Below are positions 1 through 11,250 of a stretch of DNA of 64,000 nt, piece by piece. This DNA comes from Theropithecus gelada (taxonomy: Eukaryota; Chordata; Mammalia; Primates; Cercopithecidae), in NCBI RefSeq assembly GCF_003255815.1, contig NC_037683.1, forward strand, positions 77,497,440 to 77,561,439, given 5' to 3'. Both the position numbers and the translations under genes were made by a program. How positions within the stretch are numbered: position 1 is the first letter of the stretch; every line of letters begins with the position of its first letter. Under the pieces are notes generated by a model. The model was not told where the DNA came from and made no database searches. It saw only the letters and a list, made by a program, of their open reading frames with translations.

Positions 1-1012
1 ACTTCTGGAGACTTTTGAACACAGGAGTGATCTGATTTAACTTAAGTTTAAAGGAATCACTTTCCCAGTTGTATTAACAATATACTGAAAGGAGAAACAA
101 AGTGTGGAAGCTGGAGACCAGCCAGGTAAGTAATGCCATAATTCAAGTGAGAGATAAGTACAACTTGGACTGGAGTTCAGTGGGGAAGATGGTGAGAAGT
201 ATGAATTCTGGATATATTTTGAAGGTAGAGCCAATAAGATTCGCTGATGGGTGAGCCGTGGCAATCTGAGAGGAAAAGAACAGACAAGGAATTCTGGCCT
301 AAGGAACTGGAAGAATAGAAGTGCTGCTTCCTGCAATTGGGAAGATTGTGGTTAGGAACCTATTTTAGGAGGAGAAAATTCAGCTGTGGATATGTCATGT
401 TTGAGATGCCTCTTGGTCATCCAAGTGAAATGGCGAACTAAACAGTTGGATATTTAAATCTAAAATTCACTGGAAAGTTTAGACTGAAAATGAAATTTGG
501 GAGTTATTAGCATAGATGGTATTTAAAGCCAGAAGACTGGATGAGAACACCCAGGGAGTGAGCGAGTATGAAAAAGAAGAGAAGGAGGCCTAAGGACTGA
601 GCTCTGGGTTACTTCACACTTAGAGGTCAGAGGAGGAGGCAGAGAAGACTTGATAATGAAGTCAGAAGAAAACTAGGATTTCCAGGAGGCCAAGTAAAGA
701 GTAGTTCAAGGAGAAAACACAACTTTGTCAAATGCTGCTGATACGTGACATAGGATGAGGACTGATCCTATTGACTGCTGGATTTACCAATATGGAGGTC
801 ATTAGTAGACTTGAAGAGAGCTGTTTCAATGAAATGGTAGTGGGGGTGGGAGGGAGGAGAGGAAACCCTGGGGGAAATAAAAATGGTGAATATAAATTTT
901 ATCAGGGGATTTGCTGTAAAGGGGACCAGAGAAGTGGGGTGGTAGATGGAAAGGGATGGAAGAGGATGTATGTTAAGGTAGGAAATGGAATTCTGTGTGT
1001 TATTTATTATTA
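1..1012 (+). mobile_element. Ancient interspersed repeat, first half
   Basis: Non-coding sequence that I recognise as a widespread, unnamed-to-me mammalian repeat resembling the long 3' regions of old LINEs. Phrases such as GTTTGAGATGCCTCTTGGTC, CAGTTGGATATTTAAATC and AAATGCTGCTGATACGTGAC belong to it. The same element resumes after the L1 insertion at about 3244, so the L1 landed inside it. The reading frames at 37-336 (minus) and 771-1028 (plus) are not supported as genes. I am sure this is repeat DNA but not of the family name. Confidence 0.55.
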
Positions 1013-2109
1013 TTATTTTTCTTTCTGACTCTTATTTTAGGTTTAGGGAGTACATGTGCAGGGTTTGTTATATGAGTACATTGTATGTTGCTGGGGTTTG
1101 GAGTACAGATTATTTTGTTACGCAGGTACTAAGCATAGTACCCAATAGGTAGATTTTCAGTCCTCACCCTCCTCCCACCCTCCACTCTCAGGTAGGCCCC
1201 TCGTGTCTGTTGTTTCCTTCTTTGAGCCCATGTGTACTCAATAGTTAGCTCCCACTTATAAGTGAGAACATGTGGTATTTGGTTTTTTGTTCCTGAGTTA
1301 ATTCACTTAGGATAATGACCTCCAGTTGCATCCATGTTGCTGCAAAGGGCATGATCTCATTCTCTTTTATGGCTGCATAGTATTCCGTGGTGCGTATGTA
1401 CTATATTTTCTTTATCCAGTCCACCATTGGTGGGCATTTAGGCTGATTCCATGTCTTTATTATTATGACTAGTGCTGTGATAAACATACATGTGCATGTG
1501 TCTTTATGGTAGAATGATTTATATTCCTTTAGGTATATACCAAGTAATGGGATTGCTGGGTTGAATGGTAGTTCAGTTTTAAGTTCTTTGAGAAATTGCC
1601 AAACTGCTTTCCACTGAGGCTGAACTAGTTTACATTTCTACCAGCAGTGTATAAGTGTTCCTTTTTATCCACAACTCTCCCAGCATGTTGTTTTTTCACC
1701 TTTCATAATAGCCATTCTGACTGGTGTGAGATAGTATCTCATTGTTTTGTTTTGTTTTGTTTTTGAGACAGGTGCTAGCTCTGTTGCCCATGCTGGAGTG
1801 CAGTGGCAAAATCAGAGCTTACTGAAGCCTCGAACTCCTGGGCTTAACCGATCTTCCCATCTCAGCCTTTCAAGTAGCTGGGATCACAGGTATGTGCCAC
1901 TATGCCTGGCTAATTTTTTAATTTTTTGAAGAGAAAGGTCTTGCTGTGTTGCCCAGGCTGGTCTCAAATTCATGGGCTCAAGTGATCCTCCTGCCTTGGC
2001 CTCCCACAGTGCTGGGATTATAGGCATGAGCCACCATACCTCGGCCTCATTGTGGTTTTGATTTGCATTTCTCTAGTGATTAACAATGTTAAACATTTTT
2101 TCATATGCC
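1013..2109 (-). mobile_element. L1 3' end (ORF2 tail and 3' UTR), 3' segment of a twin-primed L1
   Basis: Reverse-strand L1 3' sequence. It runs from a T/A-rich tail near 1013 through the typical antisense 3' UTR (GTACATGTGCAGGGTTTGTT, CTCCCACTTATAAGTGAGAA) into the ORF2 C-terminal region. It is interrupted by an Alu at 1746-2044. At about 2109 the sequence switches to plus-strand L1 that ends at the same ORF2 position, which marks a 5' inversion. Divergence suggests an older primate L1 (L1PB/L1MA age rather than young L1PA). Confidence 0.9.
1746..2044 (-). mobile_element. Alu (old, AluJ-like), inserted in L1
   Basis: Antisense Alu beginning with a TTTTG-rich tail and ending with GGATTATAGGCATGAGCCAC. 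It is flanked by TCTCATTGT (1737-1745) and CCTCATTGT (2045-2053), a 9-bp target-site duplication with one mismatch. Removing the Alu and one copy restores continuous L1 sequence, so it inserted after the L1. The frame at 1747-1929 is Alu-derived. Confidence 0.9.
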
Positions 2110-3243
2110 CAAAAGCTCCTAGATCTGAGAAACAACTTCAGCAAAGTTTGAGGATACAAAACCAGTGTACAAAAATTAGTAGCATTCCTATAACCAACAA
2201 TGCCCAAGCTGAGGGCCAAATCAAGAACACAATCTCATTCATGATAGCTACACACAAAAAATAAAATACCTATGAATACAGCTAACCAGGAAGGTAAAAG
2301 ATCTCTACAATGAGAATTACAAAACACTGCTGAAATTAGAGATGACACAAACAAATGGAAAAACATTCCATGCTCATGGATTAGAAGAATCAATATTGTT
2401 AAAATGGCCATACTGCCCAAAGCAATTGAGAGATTTAATGCTATTCCTTTTAAACCAACAATGACATTCTTCACAGAATTAGAAAAAACTATTCTAGTAT
2501 TCATATGGAACCAAAAAAGAGCCCAAATAGCCACAGCAATTCTAAGTAAAAAGTATAAAACCGGAGACATTATGTTACCGAACTTTAAACTATACTACAA
2601 GACCACAGTAGCCCAAACAGCATGGTAGTGGCACACAGACACATAGACCAATGGAACAGAATAGAGAACCGAGAACCCAGAAATAAAGCCACACACCTAC
2701 AGTCACCCAATCTTTGACAAGGTCAATAAAAACAGGCAACGGGGAAAGGGATGAAAGCACCAGGCCATAAATGGTGCTGGGATAACTGGCTAGCCACATG
2801 CAGAAGATTGAACCTGGATCCCTTCCTTTCATCATAGACAAAAATTAACTCCAGATGGGTTAAAGACCTAAATGTAAAACCCAAAACTATAAAAACCCTG
2901 AAAGTAACCTAGGAAATGCCATTCTGGACATAGGCCTTGCCAAAAGATTTTATGACAAAGGTGCCAAAAGCAATTGCAGCAATAATAAAAATTGACAAAT
3001 GGGACCTAATTAAACTAAAGAGCCTCTGCACAGCATAAGAAACTATCAACAGATTAAACAGACAACCTACAGAATGGGAGAAAATATTTGCGAACTATGC
3101 ATCCAACAAAGGTCTAATATCCAGAATCTACAAGGAACTTAAACAAATTAACAAGCAAAAACAAACATCCCCATTAAAAGATGGGCAAAGGATATGAACA
3201 GATACTTCTCAAAAGAAGACATATATGTGGCCAACAAGCATGT
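2110..3243 (+). mobile_element. Inverted 5' segment of the same L1 (ORF2 RT and C-terminal remnant)
   Basis: Plus-strand L1 ORF2 sequence, from just after the RT active-site region (AACAACTTCAGCAAAGT) to the segment GATATGAACAGATACTTCTC. It stops at AACAAGCAT, the same element position where the antisense segment begins. Head-to-head orientation with a 4-5 nt overlap at the element coordinate is the expected product of twin priming. The frame at 2404-2628 is a broken ORF2 piece; many stops and shifts show it is dead. Confidence 0.9.
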
Positions 3244-4080
3244 AGTATGTTTAACTGTTATGAGATCTAATCAGTAATGTGAAAAAAAGGTAACGACAGA
3301 GAAAAAAGGGGAGATCCCATTTGTTGGCCATGGAATCTAATGCTGAAGTGGAGAAATTTTCCCTAGGAGAATTGATTGCTTGTTCATAGGAGGGAAGGCA
3401 GAGTACCTGGGCACAGTTATCAGAGCTGGGAAATGGCACTGATGCAAGACTGTGGTTTTTTTCTATTGGTTTTGAAATTATCAATAAATTGGATGGAAGT
3501 GAGTATAAGTGAGGAAGTGCAAGGGGTCTGAGGAAAGAAGAGAATGAGGAAAATAAGTCATGGAGGAGAGTGGGAGAAAAAATGACAAAGGGCAGCATTA
3601 AGGGTCTACTGGAGGTCAGTGACCTTGAATATGAAATGAGGCAAGTCTTCACAATGGTGAGTTTTTCTCCAGCACACAGTGAGCTGTGTGGACATCAGCC
3701 TAGAGAAGAAGGATAGTTGATTTGAGCAGGGTCAGATGTTGCCAGATAACTACAAGTGTGTAATCCCCGGGTAATAGAGTTTATCTTTCACTTGTGTGAG
3801 TGCAAGCCAGGAGAGCTTTAAGCTCCAGTGATGCCAGATACATTGGAAATGGCTGAAGAAGTGGAAGTGGATGGATAGAGAGCAGTCTTGTTTTGTCCTA
3901 CAGAATGTTGCACATGCCTGTGGATCAGATAGTGCAACTAGGAAAGTCTGTCCCCAAAAAGCAACACAGAAGTTCTAAGGATACCAATGGACCAGAAGAG
4001 GTAAGAGATCATTTGGATTACAGATAAGAAAGACTTGCATCCCAGAGGCTACCTCAAGGATGTCAGATGCCAATTGTGGG
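3244..4080 (+). mobile_element. Ancient interspersed repeat, second half
   Basis: Continues the element seen at 1-1012. Recognisable blocks include GGAGGGAAGGCAGAGTACC, GGAGGTCAGTGACCTTGAAT and TTTTTCTCCAGCACACAGTG, in the order expected of one repeat. Family not assigned. The 133-aa minus-strand frame at 3251-3652 lies in this repeat and is not credible as a gene. Confidence 0.55.
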
Positions 4081-4111
4081 TGTTTGCAGAGTTTCTAAAA
4101 GAATTAGGTGG

Positions 4112-4440
4112 GGCCAGGCACAGTGGCTCACACCTATAATCCTGCACTTTGGGAGGCCGAGATGGGCAGATCACCTGAGGTCAGGAGTTCGAGACCAGCC
4201 TGGCCAACATGGCAAAACCCCATCTATACTAAAAATATAAAAATTAGCCGGGCGTGGTCATGCGCACCTGTAATCCTAGCTACTCGGGTGGCTGAGGCAG
4301 GGAGAATTGCTTGAACCCAGGAGGCAGAGGTTGCAGTGAGTTGAGATAGTGCCACTGGACTCTAACCTGGGTGACAGGTGACAGAGCGAGACTCTGTCTC
4401 CAAAAAAATTAAAAACAACAACAACAAAACCAAACAACAA
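4112..4440 (+). mobile_element. AluS-type element
   Basis: Full-length Alu: GGCCAGGCACAGTGGCTCAC start, two arms, and an A-rich tail with AACAACAACA repeats. Flanks AATTAGGTGG (left) and AATCAGGTGG (right, from about 4439) look like a target-site duplication with one mismatch. Confidence 0.92.
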
Positions 4441-5205
4441 TCAGGTGGGATCGGGTTCCGACAATGGTCTCCAGGTTCAAGTGGTTCAAGTGTCCATGGT
4501 GGTCAATAGCATGGATGTGGTGATGAGCACATGGACCATCACCCTCACTCCCTCACTCCTGCTGTCCTGCCACCACATATACATAGAAGCTTATCTCTAG
4601 ACCCAGGAACCATCTGGGCAAGGAGAACAGGGATAGAGGATGCATCCTGAAAGATGGGGAATTTACCCCAAAGACACTGGGTGAGACAAAATAAAAGAAT
4701 GTTTCATCCTGGAATTGAGTTGCCTTTTGATTGGGAAGTTGAAGTTTTCCCCTACCCCCTCACTTCTATTCAGCTCAAAAGTCAGATGACATCAGTCATG
4801 GGAAATAAAGGAAAATGACATACTTTTTTTTTTTTCTCATTTGATTTGTAATTCCGAAACTTCTATCTGGGTACAGATGTTTTGGATTATTCAGAGATTT
4901 AAAACATACATATTACTTCTGTTCCCCTGTGGTAATTAAAAGTTGGCCATGTAAGAAAATATTAAAAGTATGGAGAAGCCTGTAGAAAAAGGGAATAGAT
5001 CCAGAGATTCTAGGGGAATATCAACCTCATGCTAAGCCAAGCCATGAAGACATGGTGAATTCACTGATGAGCAAGAAGCAAAGCCTCTTGTCAGCTGGTA
5101 TTAAATGTTGACTTCTCTCTAGTCTTTGTGTCTTGGTCAATACCAAATGTGAAAATGTTTGCTCTTAAGTTCTCTCTAGGAAAGTATCCGCCAAAAACAT
5201 GCTTT
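4441..5205. other. Non-repetitive stretch without recognised gene
   Basis: I see no Alu, L1 or coding signal here. There is one T-run near 4825. It contains nothing I can assign. Confidence 0.5.
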
Positions 5206-5210
5206 GCTTT

Positions 5211-5571
<361 letters not shown>

Positions 5572-5574
5572 GGC

Positions 5575-6100
5575 AAAAACTGCCACAGACTTCGGAGCAT
5601 CATATACATTAATGAGATTTCCAATTTTGAACTTTGACCCTGGCGTGCATTAATGATCCCCCCCACATGACTCATCAGCTGTTGGGATGCATCCCAGATG
5701 TCTGTCACCAAGGCCTGATAGTGCAGTGTCCTGTGCGTTGATACTGCCACAACTGTTTGAGAATTTTGCCTTTAGTCAATCTGAGCCAAAGGCCATTGCA
5801 GCTCAGGGGAACTGTGTACTGAAAATTGGAGGGGAAATAAGGGCAAAGTGGTTTCACCAAGGGCTCTAGCAGAGTTCAAAGTTGTGTATTTATCCAGTAA
5901 TCCAGTGGGAAGAAAAGGGCATTGAGGAGGCTTCCCTGTGGAATGCAAGGCAATACTACTTGAGAAAATGGGTCATCCAGAACTATCTTGGTTCACATCT
6001 TTACTTTCACCAGGGGCTCAGCATGACAGAATGTTCCTCCTTGGAACTGGAGCTGTTTTATGTTAAATGGCATCTGGATTTGGACAAATCTGCTATTTTT
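5575..6100. other. Non-repetitive stretch without recognised gene
   Basis: No recognised repeat or coding region. Short open frames at 5687-5869 and 5882-6133 lack supporting features. Confidence 0.45.
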
Positions 6101-6440
6101 CATGCTGTCTTACTCCATTTAGGCTACTATTAAATAATACCCTCAACTAAGTAGCTTGTAAACAACAGAATTTTATTTCTCATAGTTCTAAAGGCTGGGA
6201 AGCCCAAGATCAAGGAGACAGCAGATACGGTTTCTGGAAAGGGCTCATTTTTTGGTTCATACAAGATACTTTCTTGCTGTGTTCTCACATGGTAGAAGGG
6301 GCAAGAGGTTTCTCCAGGTCCTCTTTTATAAGGGCACTAATTCCATTCATGAGGGTTCTGCCCTAATGACCTCCCAAAGTTCCCAACTCCAAATATCTCA
6401 TATTAAGGATCAGGCTTCAACATAGGAATTTTGTACAAAC
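6100..6440 (-). mobile_element. MLT1-type LTR (ERVL-MaLR), antisense
   Basis: Antisense MLT1-like sequence: CAACAGAATTTTATTTCTCA, GGCTGGGAAGCCCAAGATCA, TTATAAGGGCACTAATTCCA and TTCATGAGGGTTCTGCCCT. It is a solitary, diverged LTR with no internal retroviral genes nearby. Confidence 0.8.
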
Positions 6441-6442
6441 CA

Positions 6443-6900
6443 GCGGCTCTCAACTTTTGCTGCATATTAAATTATTAAAATAACCAGGGAGCTTATAAAA
6501 CCTACAGAATCTCTGGGCATGCAGACAATGGTCTTTAAAGAGCCTCATGGGATTCTAACGTGCCACTAAAGTTTCTATACTTTGATTCATACCATCATTA
6601 TCTGAGGTGCTTGTCAAAAATGCCCATGCCCAGGCCCTACTGATGCCATATTGAGTCAGATCTCTTTGAGTGGAAGTCCAAGAATCTGCATTCTAGCAAA
6701 GTGTACAGGTTCATATGAACAATTCTGACAACCACGGTTCAAGACAATAATGCTCAAACTTGGTTGCATGCTGGAAGCACTGAGATAATTTAAAGAGTAC
6801 TTATAGCCTGATCCCACCCCTAGATATTCTGACTGAATTGGGATGGGGTGTGGCCTGCTTATTAAGATTTTTAAAGCTCTTTAATGTCCAACAATGCTGA
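6443..6900. mobile_element. Three consecutive hAT (MER5-like) fragments
   Basis: Three adjacent blocks (about 6443-6560, 6590-6735, 6745-6900) resemble MER5-family non-autonomous hAT elements. Phrases include CAGCGGCTCTCAACTTTTGC, AGGGAGCTTATAAAACC and AATCTGCATTCTAGCAAAGT. Boundaries are approximate and subfamilies unassigned. Confidence 0.6.
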
Positions 6901-6904
6901 GAGC

Positions 6905-7083
6905 CAGTGGTAACTGCACTAGTAGCATCAGCATTATCTTTTGAGAATTTGTAGAAATGCAAATTCTGAGGCCCCACTCCAAACCTACTGAATTGAAAAC
7001 TCTGGGAGTGGAGCCCAGCAATCTGTGTTTTAACAAACCCCCCAGGTGATTCTGATATGCAGTAAGGTTTGAGAACCAGGAGA
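6905..7083 (+). mobile_element. MER20-like hAT fossil
   Basis: Matches the MER20 pattern: TAGCATCAGCATTATC, GAAATGCAAATTCTGAGG, CAATCTGTGTTTTAACAAAC, and an end near GGTTTGAGAACCAG. The minus-strand frame at 6801-7097 is derived from these elements. Confidence 0.75.
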
Positions 7084-7089
7084 TTAGAC

Positions 7090-8335
7090 CTAGCCAATTA
7101 GCACTAATCAGCTAGGAAGAGTGAATGGATCAGATTAGCTGGTGGGCACTTTCGAGTCTCAGCCCAGTCAATTTCAGTGGGGGGTTAGGGAAGGCTGGCA
7201 GGACACACCCCTCTATGAGAGGTGCCCACTACGATGCGGTTTGGCCAGAGAGGTCAGCCTCAGGGTTTATGAAGAGCTCTGATCTCTGCCCTGAACAACT
7301 GACTCTTCTTCAGCTGAAAGCTGTGCTGCTCCGCAAAAAGGGAGCCCAACCCACCATTCAGGGCAACCCAAGGGCTTTCCACAGCTGCTCCTAGGCTTTC
7401 GTGAGAATAACCACTAGCCACCACTTGCAGTGGCCTGTTAAAATTCACCTTCCTGAGCCCCACACCTACGGTTTCTGGTTCTCTGGGCTCGTTTTGATTC
7501 CAGTGAGAAGCTTCTTTTGTACCAAACTTCCCAAATCCCATCACTGCATTGCTATCTGGCTTTGAAATGCCACTGTGGCATCTCCACCCTTGCTTGGGAA
7601 ACTTTGCTGAATGAAAAGTCTCATTAGCTTTATCTGAACGTAAATGCAAAGGGCAGAGACGGATCACAGGAGGACCGGAAGCAACAGGTTGGAGAGGCTC
7701 TTTCCGGTTAGCAATCCAAACTTCTGCACGTATTTGGCCTCTAGGCGGCGCCAGCCCTTCAAAAAACAAGGCTGTTTATGTAACAGATTGGCAGTTTGAA
7801 CGTCTATATAAATGTCATTCTTTAAAAATAAAGACGAAACTCTCAGTTAACTTAAACAGGAGCAAATTAAAAAGTAGAGTGAAGCTTGTATTTCATGAGC
7901 AGAATTCATCGGCTGTCTTTGGTACTTCAAAATGATACATTTTCTCCGAATAACTGGCACCCTCCCACTGGCTCTAGCTACATAGTGACAAAACAACAGA
8001 TCAATTGACTTCAGTGAAGAAGACAAATCCAGTCAGTGAGGACCGGCTTCATGTGACTCATATACCTGGGGACAGAATTCTATCTATGCCACCAAATACG
8101 TAAGCCAAGCCACTAAACTATGACTGAGGTGTTGAGTTTATCCTCCCAAACATATCGAGGAAGTTTTGTATGGACAGTCTCAATTGTTTTGAACATGATT
8201 ATTTTGCTTCATGAACTCACCAGGAGGGTCCTTGAAATGCCACTTTTCAACACAGTTTTAAGGGTAAGTCTGTAACACATAAAGCCATCTCATTTTGAGG
8301 GCTTTGTGTCCTTGTGTGTTAATGCAGAATCACAG
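7090..8335. other. Non-repetitive region; unsupported 169-aa minus-strand frame inside
   Basis: No Alu or LINE sequence that I can see. The longest frame is at 7260-7769 (minus, 169 aa). It shows no recognised domain, signal peptide or membrane segment and overlaps other frames, so I do not call it a gene. The region reads as complex unique sequence and could contain a regulatory element. Confidence 0.4.
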
Positions 8336-8339
8336 TCTT

Positions 8340-8455
8340 AGCTTCGAAATAGAATCACCTGGGGAGCTTTAAAAAAAATCCCAAGGCTCAGGCACATACC
8401 CTAAACCAATTAAATAAGGATCTCTGGAGCTGGGACCCAGGCAACAGTTCTTTTT
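8340..8455 (+). mobile_element. MER5A-like hAT fragment
   Basis: AGAATCACCTGGGGAGCTTT followed by AAAAATCCCAAGGCTCAGGC is typical of MER5A. The element is truncated. Confidence 0.75.
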
Positions 8456-8754
8456 CCAAGCTCCTTACGTGATATAATATGAGGCCATCTTTTTGGTTCC
8501 TCTACTTTCTACTTGCCCCTCCTTCTCCCATGGGGCTGGCTACAGGAACCAGTCTCCAATACTTACACTGCTTTCCCCAGTTCCTTTTTCACCTTGGGTC
8601 TGTCCCCAAACTTCATGCAGAACAATGCCTGTGAACAAGTCACATGCCTTTGAGATTCTGTCCAGACCTAACTGAAATTCAATGGTAGCCACATCTTGAC
8701 TTCAAGTTTGGGGCCCTACACAGTCATTGACTGGTAGATATGAACAGTACCTCA

Positions 8755-8990
8755 TAGGTTGTCTAGTATGGTGGCTCCCAAATGCCAGTCCTGAGACAAA
8801 TTCCCATCCTGAATAAGAATAATCCAGGGAGCTTGTTTAAAAAATTGTGTGTGTGTGTATACATATATATAATAGAAATCCATATATATATATATACATA
8901 ATTTCATTACCGGAAAGTCTCATTCAGTAGGTCTACAGAAAGACCTGAAAGCTGTGTTTTAACAAGCTAAGCTTAAAGGAAACTGATCTA
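8755..8990. mobile_element. hAT fragment with internal TG/TA dinucleotide run
   Basis: A MER5/MER20-like element (GTGGCTCCCAAATGCCAGTC, AATCCAGGGAGCTTGTTTAA, GAAAGCTGTGTTTTAACAAG) is split by a GTGTGTGTGTATACATATAT-type simple repeat at about 8848-8898. Confidence 0.6.
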
Positions 8991-9261
8991 GTCCAACACT
9001 GCCAACACATAGCAGTAGCAAGATCTCAATGGGATATGCCTTGTTCAAGGAAACTTGGCTAGTCAGGAGAAGAGATAGGATTAGAATCAGGTGTCCTGAC
9101 TTCTGTGAAAAGAAGTCATGCTGTGGACAAATACAGTTTGCATTTCAAAACTTAAACAAACAAACAAAAAAACCACACAGTCAATGAATGTACTTGCCAG
9201 TCTTACCAGTCAGACATTAGAGAAAGAGCAAAGCATCCTGGGAAATCAGATCTAGGACCTA

Positions 9262-9480
9262 GCTCCTGTTTGGTCACATAAGCTGTGTGGTTTGGGGCAA
9301 ATATTTTCATCTCTTTGAACCCCAGTTTCTTCATCTTTCGAATGGGGGTAATAGTTGCCTCATAGAGTTTTGTGAGGATTAAATGATACAACATATCTAA
9401 AAGGTGGATAGTGGAGCCTGGTACTGAGTAAACAAAACTGGTTGCTACCACTTCTACTATTATGATCATTATTATTAATG
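9262..9480 (+). mobile_element. MIR SINE
   Basis: MIR core is visible: AGCTGTGTGGTTTGGGGCAA, CCCAGTTTCTTCATCTTTCG, and TTTTGTGAGGATTAAATGAT. This is an ancient tRNA-derived SINE. The minus-strand frame at 9203-9469 is a shadow of it. Confidence 0.85.
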
Positions 9481-9639
9481 TTAATCAGCTTTTGTCTGAC
9501 CTTATGATACGGTAGAAGGAGTCAGATGTTGGCACAAAGGGATCCTGCATGTTCTTTTAGTTTAGTGATGCTTGAGGCCCTTGTCCAACTCAGCATGTCA
9601 GAAAAAATGACCTGAATGAGGCTGAAGCTTTTTGTTTGT

Positions 9640-10270
9640 TAGATATATTTTTTTATTAGAAAGGAAATACACATCATTGTAGAGTACATAAAAATGTTCA
9701 GTATCATTGCAAAATATTGCTTTCATTCTTTTAAATCAAAAGTATGATAATACTATCCATATAATTTTGTATCTTTATTTTCAAATCAACATTTCCTATG
9801 TCATTAATTTTTTGACAATATCACTTTAATAGCTGCATAATATCTAATCATATTGCTGTATTTAATTAACTATTTTCTGATTGTTAGACACTTACATTAT
9901 TTCCAGCTTTGTTACAATAATTAACACTTTGATGAAGGTCTGTGTAGATAAAGTATTTTTCTGAGCTTCTGATTATTTCCTCAGGACTGAGTCCCACAAT
10001 GAAGTTTTGGGGTTAAATGATTTGCACTTTTAATGATTCTTTCTATGTGTTGCCAAATTACTTTCTGGAAAAGTTGTATCAATTTGTTTGTGCTCTAGAA
10101 GCCAATGACACTACCAACTTTGAGTATTTTCTTTTTCTAATTTCATGGGTTAAAAGTAGTATCTCATTTTAGTGCATTTAAAAACACTTACTAGTAATAT
10201 TAGATTTTTAAAATATTTATTAGTCATTTATATTTTGTCCCCTGGAAATTGTCCATTTACTTGATGTATT
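9640..10270 (-). mobile_element. Old L1M 3' region, antisense
   Basis: Diverged antisense L1 3' sequence recognised from TGCTGTATTTAATTAACTAT, ATTTCCAGCTTTGTTACAAT and TGTTGCCAAATTACTTTCTG, which correspond to mammalian-wide L1M consensus blocks in order. Confidence 0.65.
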
Positions 10271-10534
10271 TTTCTCTTGGAATTCAGTGAGTTAGTATCT
10301 TCCTTATCATATTATACAAGTATTCATGTAGAATTGACAGATAACTTTGTAGACCTCTTTTCATAGATCTTTTTAGCAAATCTATAGTGTAATTAGTATG
10401 TACATCTCTCTACTATCATAAAAGTTTGCCAACTAAAGGAATTAATATACAAATTGTACAGGACTTGGGACATTAGCTCTGGAGCAGTGAACATCCCACG
10501 TTTCCCGTAAGTGATAGTTTGGTGGAATGACAAG

Positions 10535-10745
10535 GTTTTGAGTTAGGTGGATCTAGATCTAAATCCTAGTTTTGTTGCTTACTGGTTTTGCAGTCTTGGT
10601 TTTGTTGTTTTATATTCCTGTGTCTTACTTTCCTTTTCCACAAAATGGAAATTATATGTTCAGTTTCAGGACTCATGTGAGGATTCCAAGAGATAGGGCT
10701 GATATCAACACCCCGACACATATATCAGTGCCTTCAGGGTCTGGC
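10535..10745 (+). mobile_element. MIR SINE, diverged
   Basis: MIR pattern: GGATCTAGATCTAAATCCTA, TTGTTGCTTACTGG, ACTCATGTGAGGATTCCAAG, ATATCAGTGCCTTCAGGGTC. Confidence 0.6.
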
Positions 10746-11084
10746 ACCAGAAACTGTAGCAATGATCTTAAGGAATCCAGGTCCCTGGCCCAGAACTGCC
10801 ACCCAGGGTATTGGTGACCTGGCCTGGCCTGGTGGCTTTGGCCCTGTGGAGCAACTTTAATGCTAGTTATGCCAGCACCAGAGGCTTAGTGGACAGCAGA
10901 TACCTTAGCCATGGAGATCTCTGAAAGTATTCAGAGCTAAAGAAGAGGAAACCCGTATCTCTCATGTGGCCATGGAGAGGACTGATTTCAAATCCACATG
11001 AGATGCTTTTTGGAGACTCCAAAAATTAGGGCAGGGAGAGGATTTTGCAGTGAGCTAGAGCCAGAGAACTATTGCTTTCTACTG

Positions 11085-11250
11085 CTATTGTGACCCTGCT
11101 TTAACATCATGCCATGTGGCTTATGGGTAACAAACAGATTGGGAAATGGAGGCCCACAGAGGTGTAATGACTTGCTCAAGATCTCGCAGCACATCATCTC
11201 CAAACTCAGGTTTTCTAACTGCTTGCTCCCTGACCTTTCTTCTTCATCAC
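11085..11250 (-). mobile_element. MIR SINE, antisense
   Basis: GGAAATGGAGGCCCACAGAG, then GTAATGACTTGCTCAAGATC and CTCAGGTTTTCTAACTGC, follows the antisense MIR order. Confidence 0.7.

Noticed and set aside
6100..6440. Retroviral provirus
   Set aside because: Only solitary MLT1-type LTRs are present at this and the other three sites; no internal gag, pol or env region adjoins them.
9262..9480. tRNA gene suggested by tRNA-like motifs
   Set aside because: The motifs belong to a MIR SINE (tRNA-derived); no intact cloverleaf is visible.
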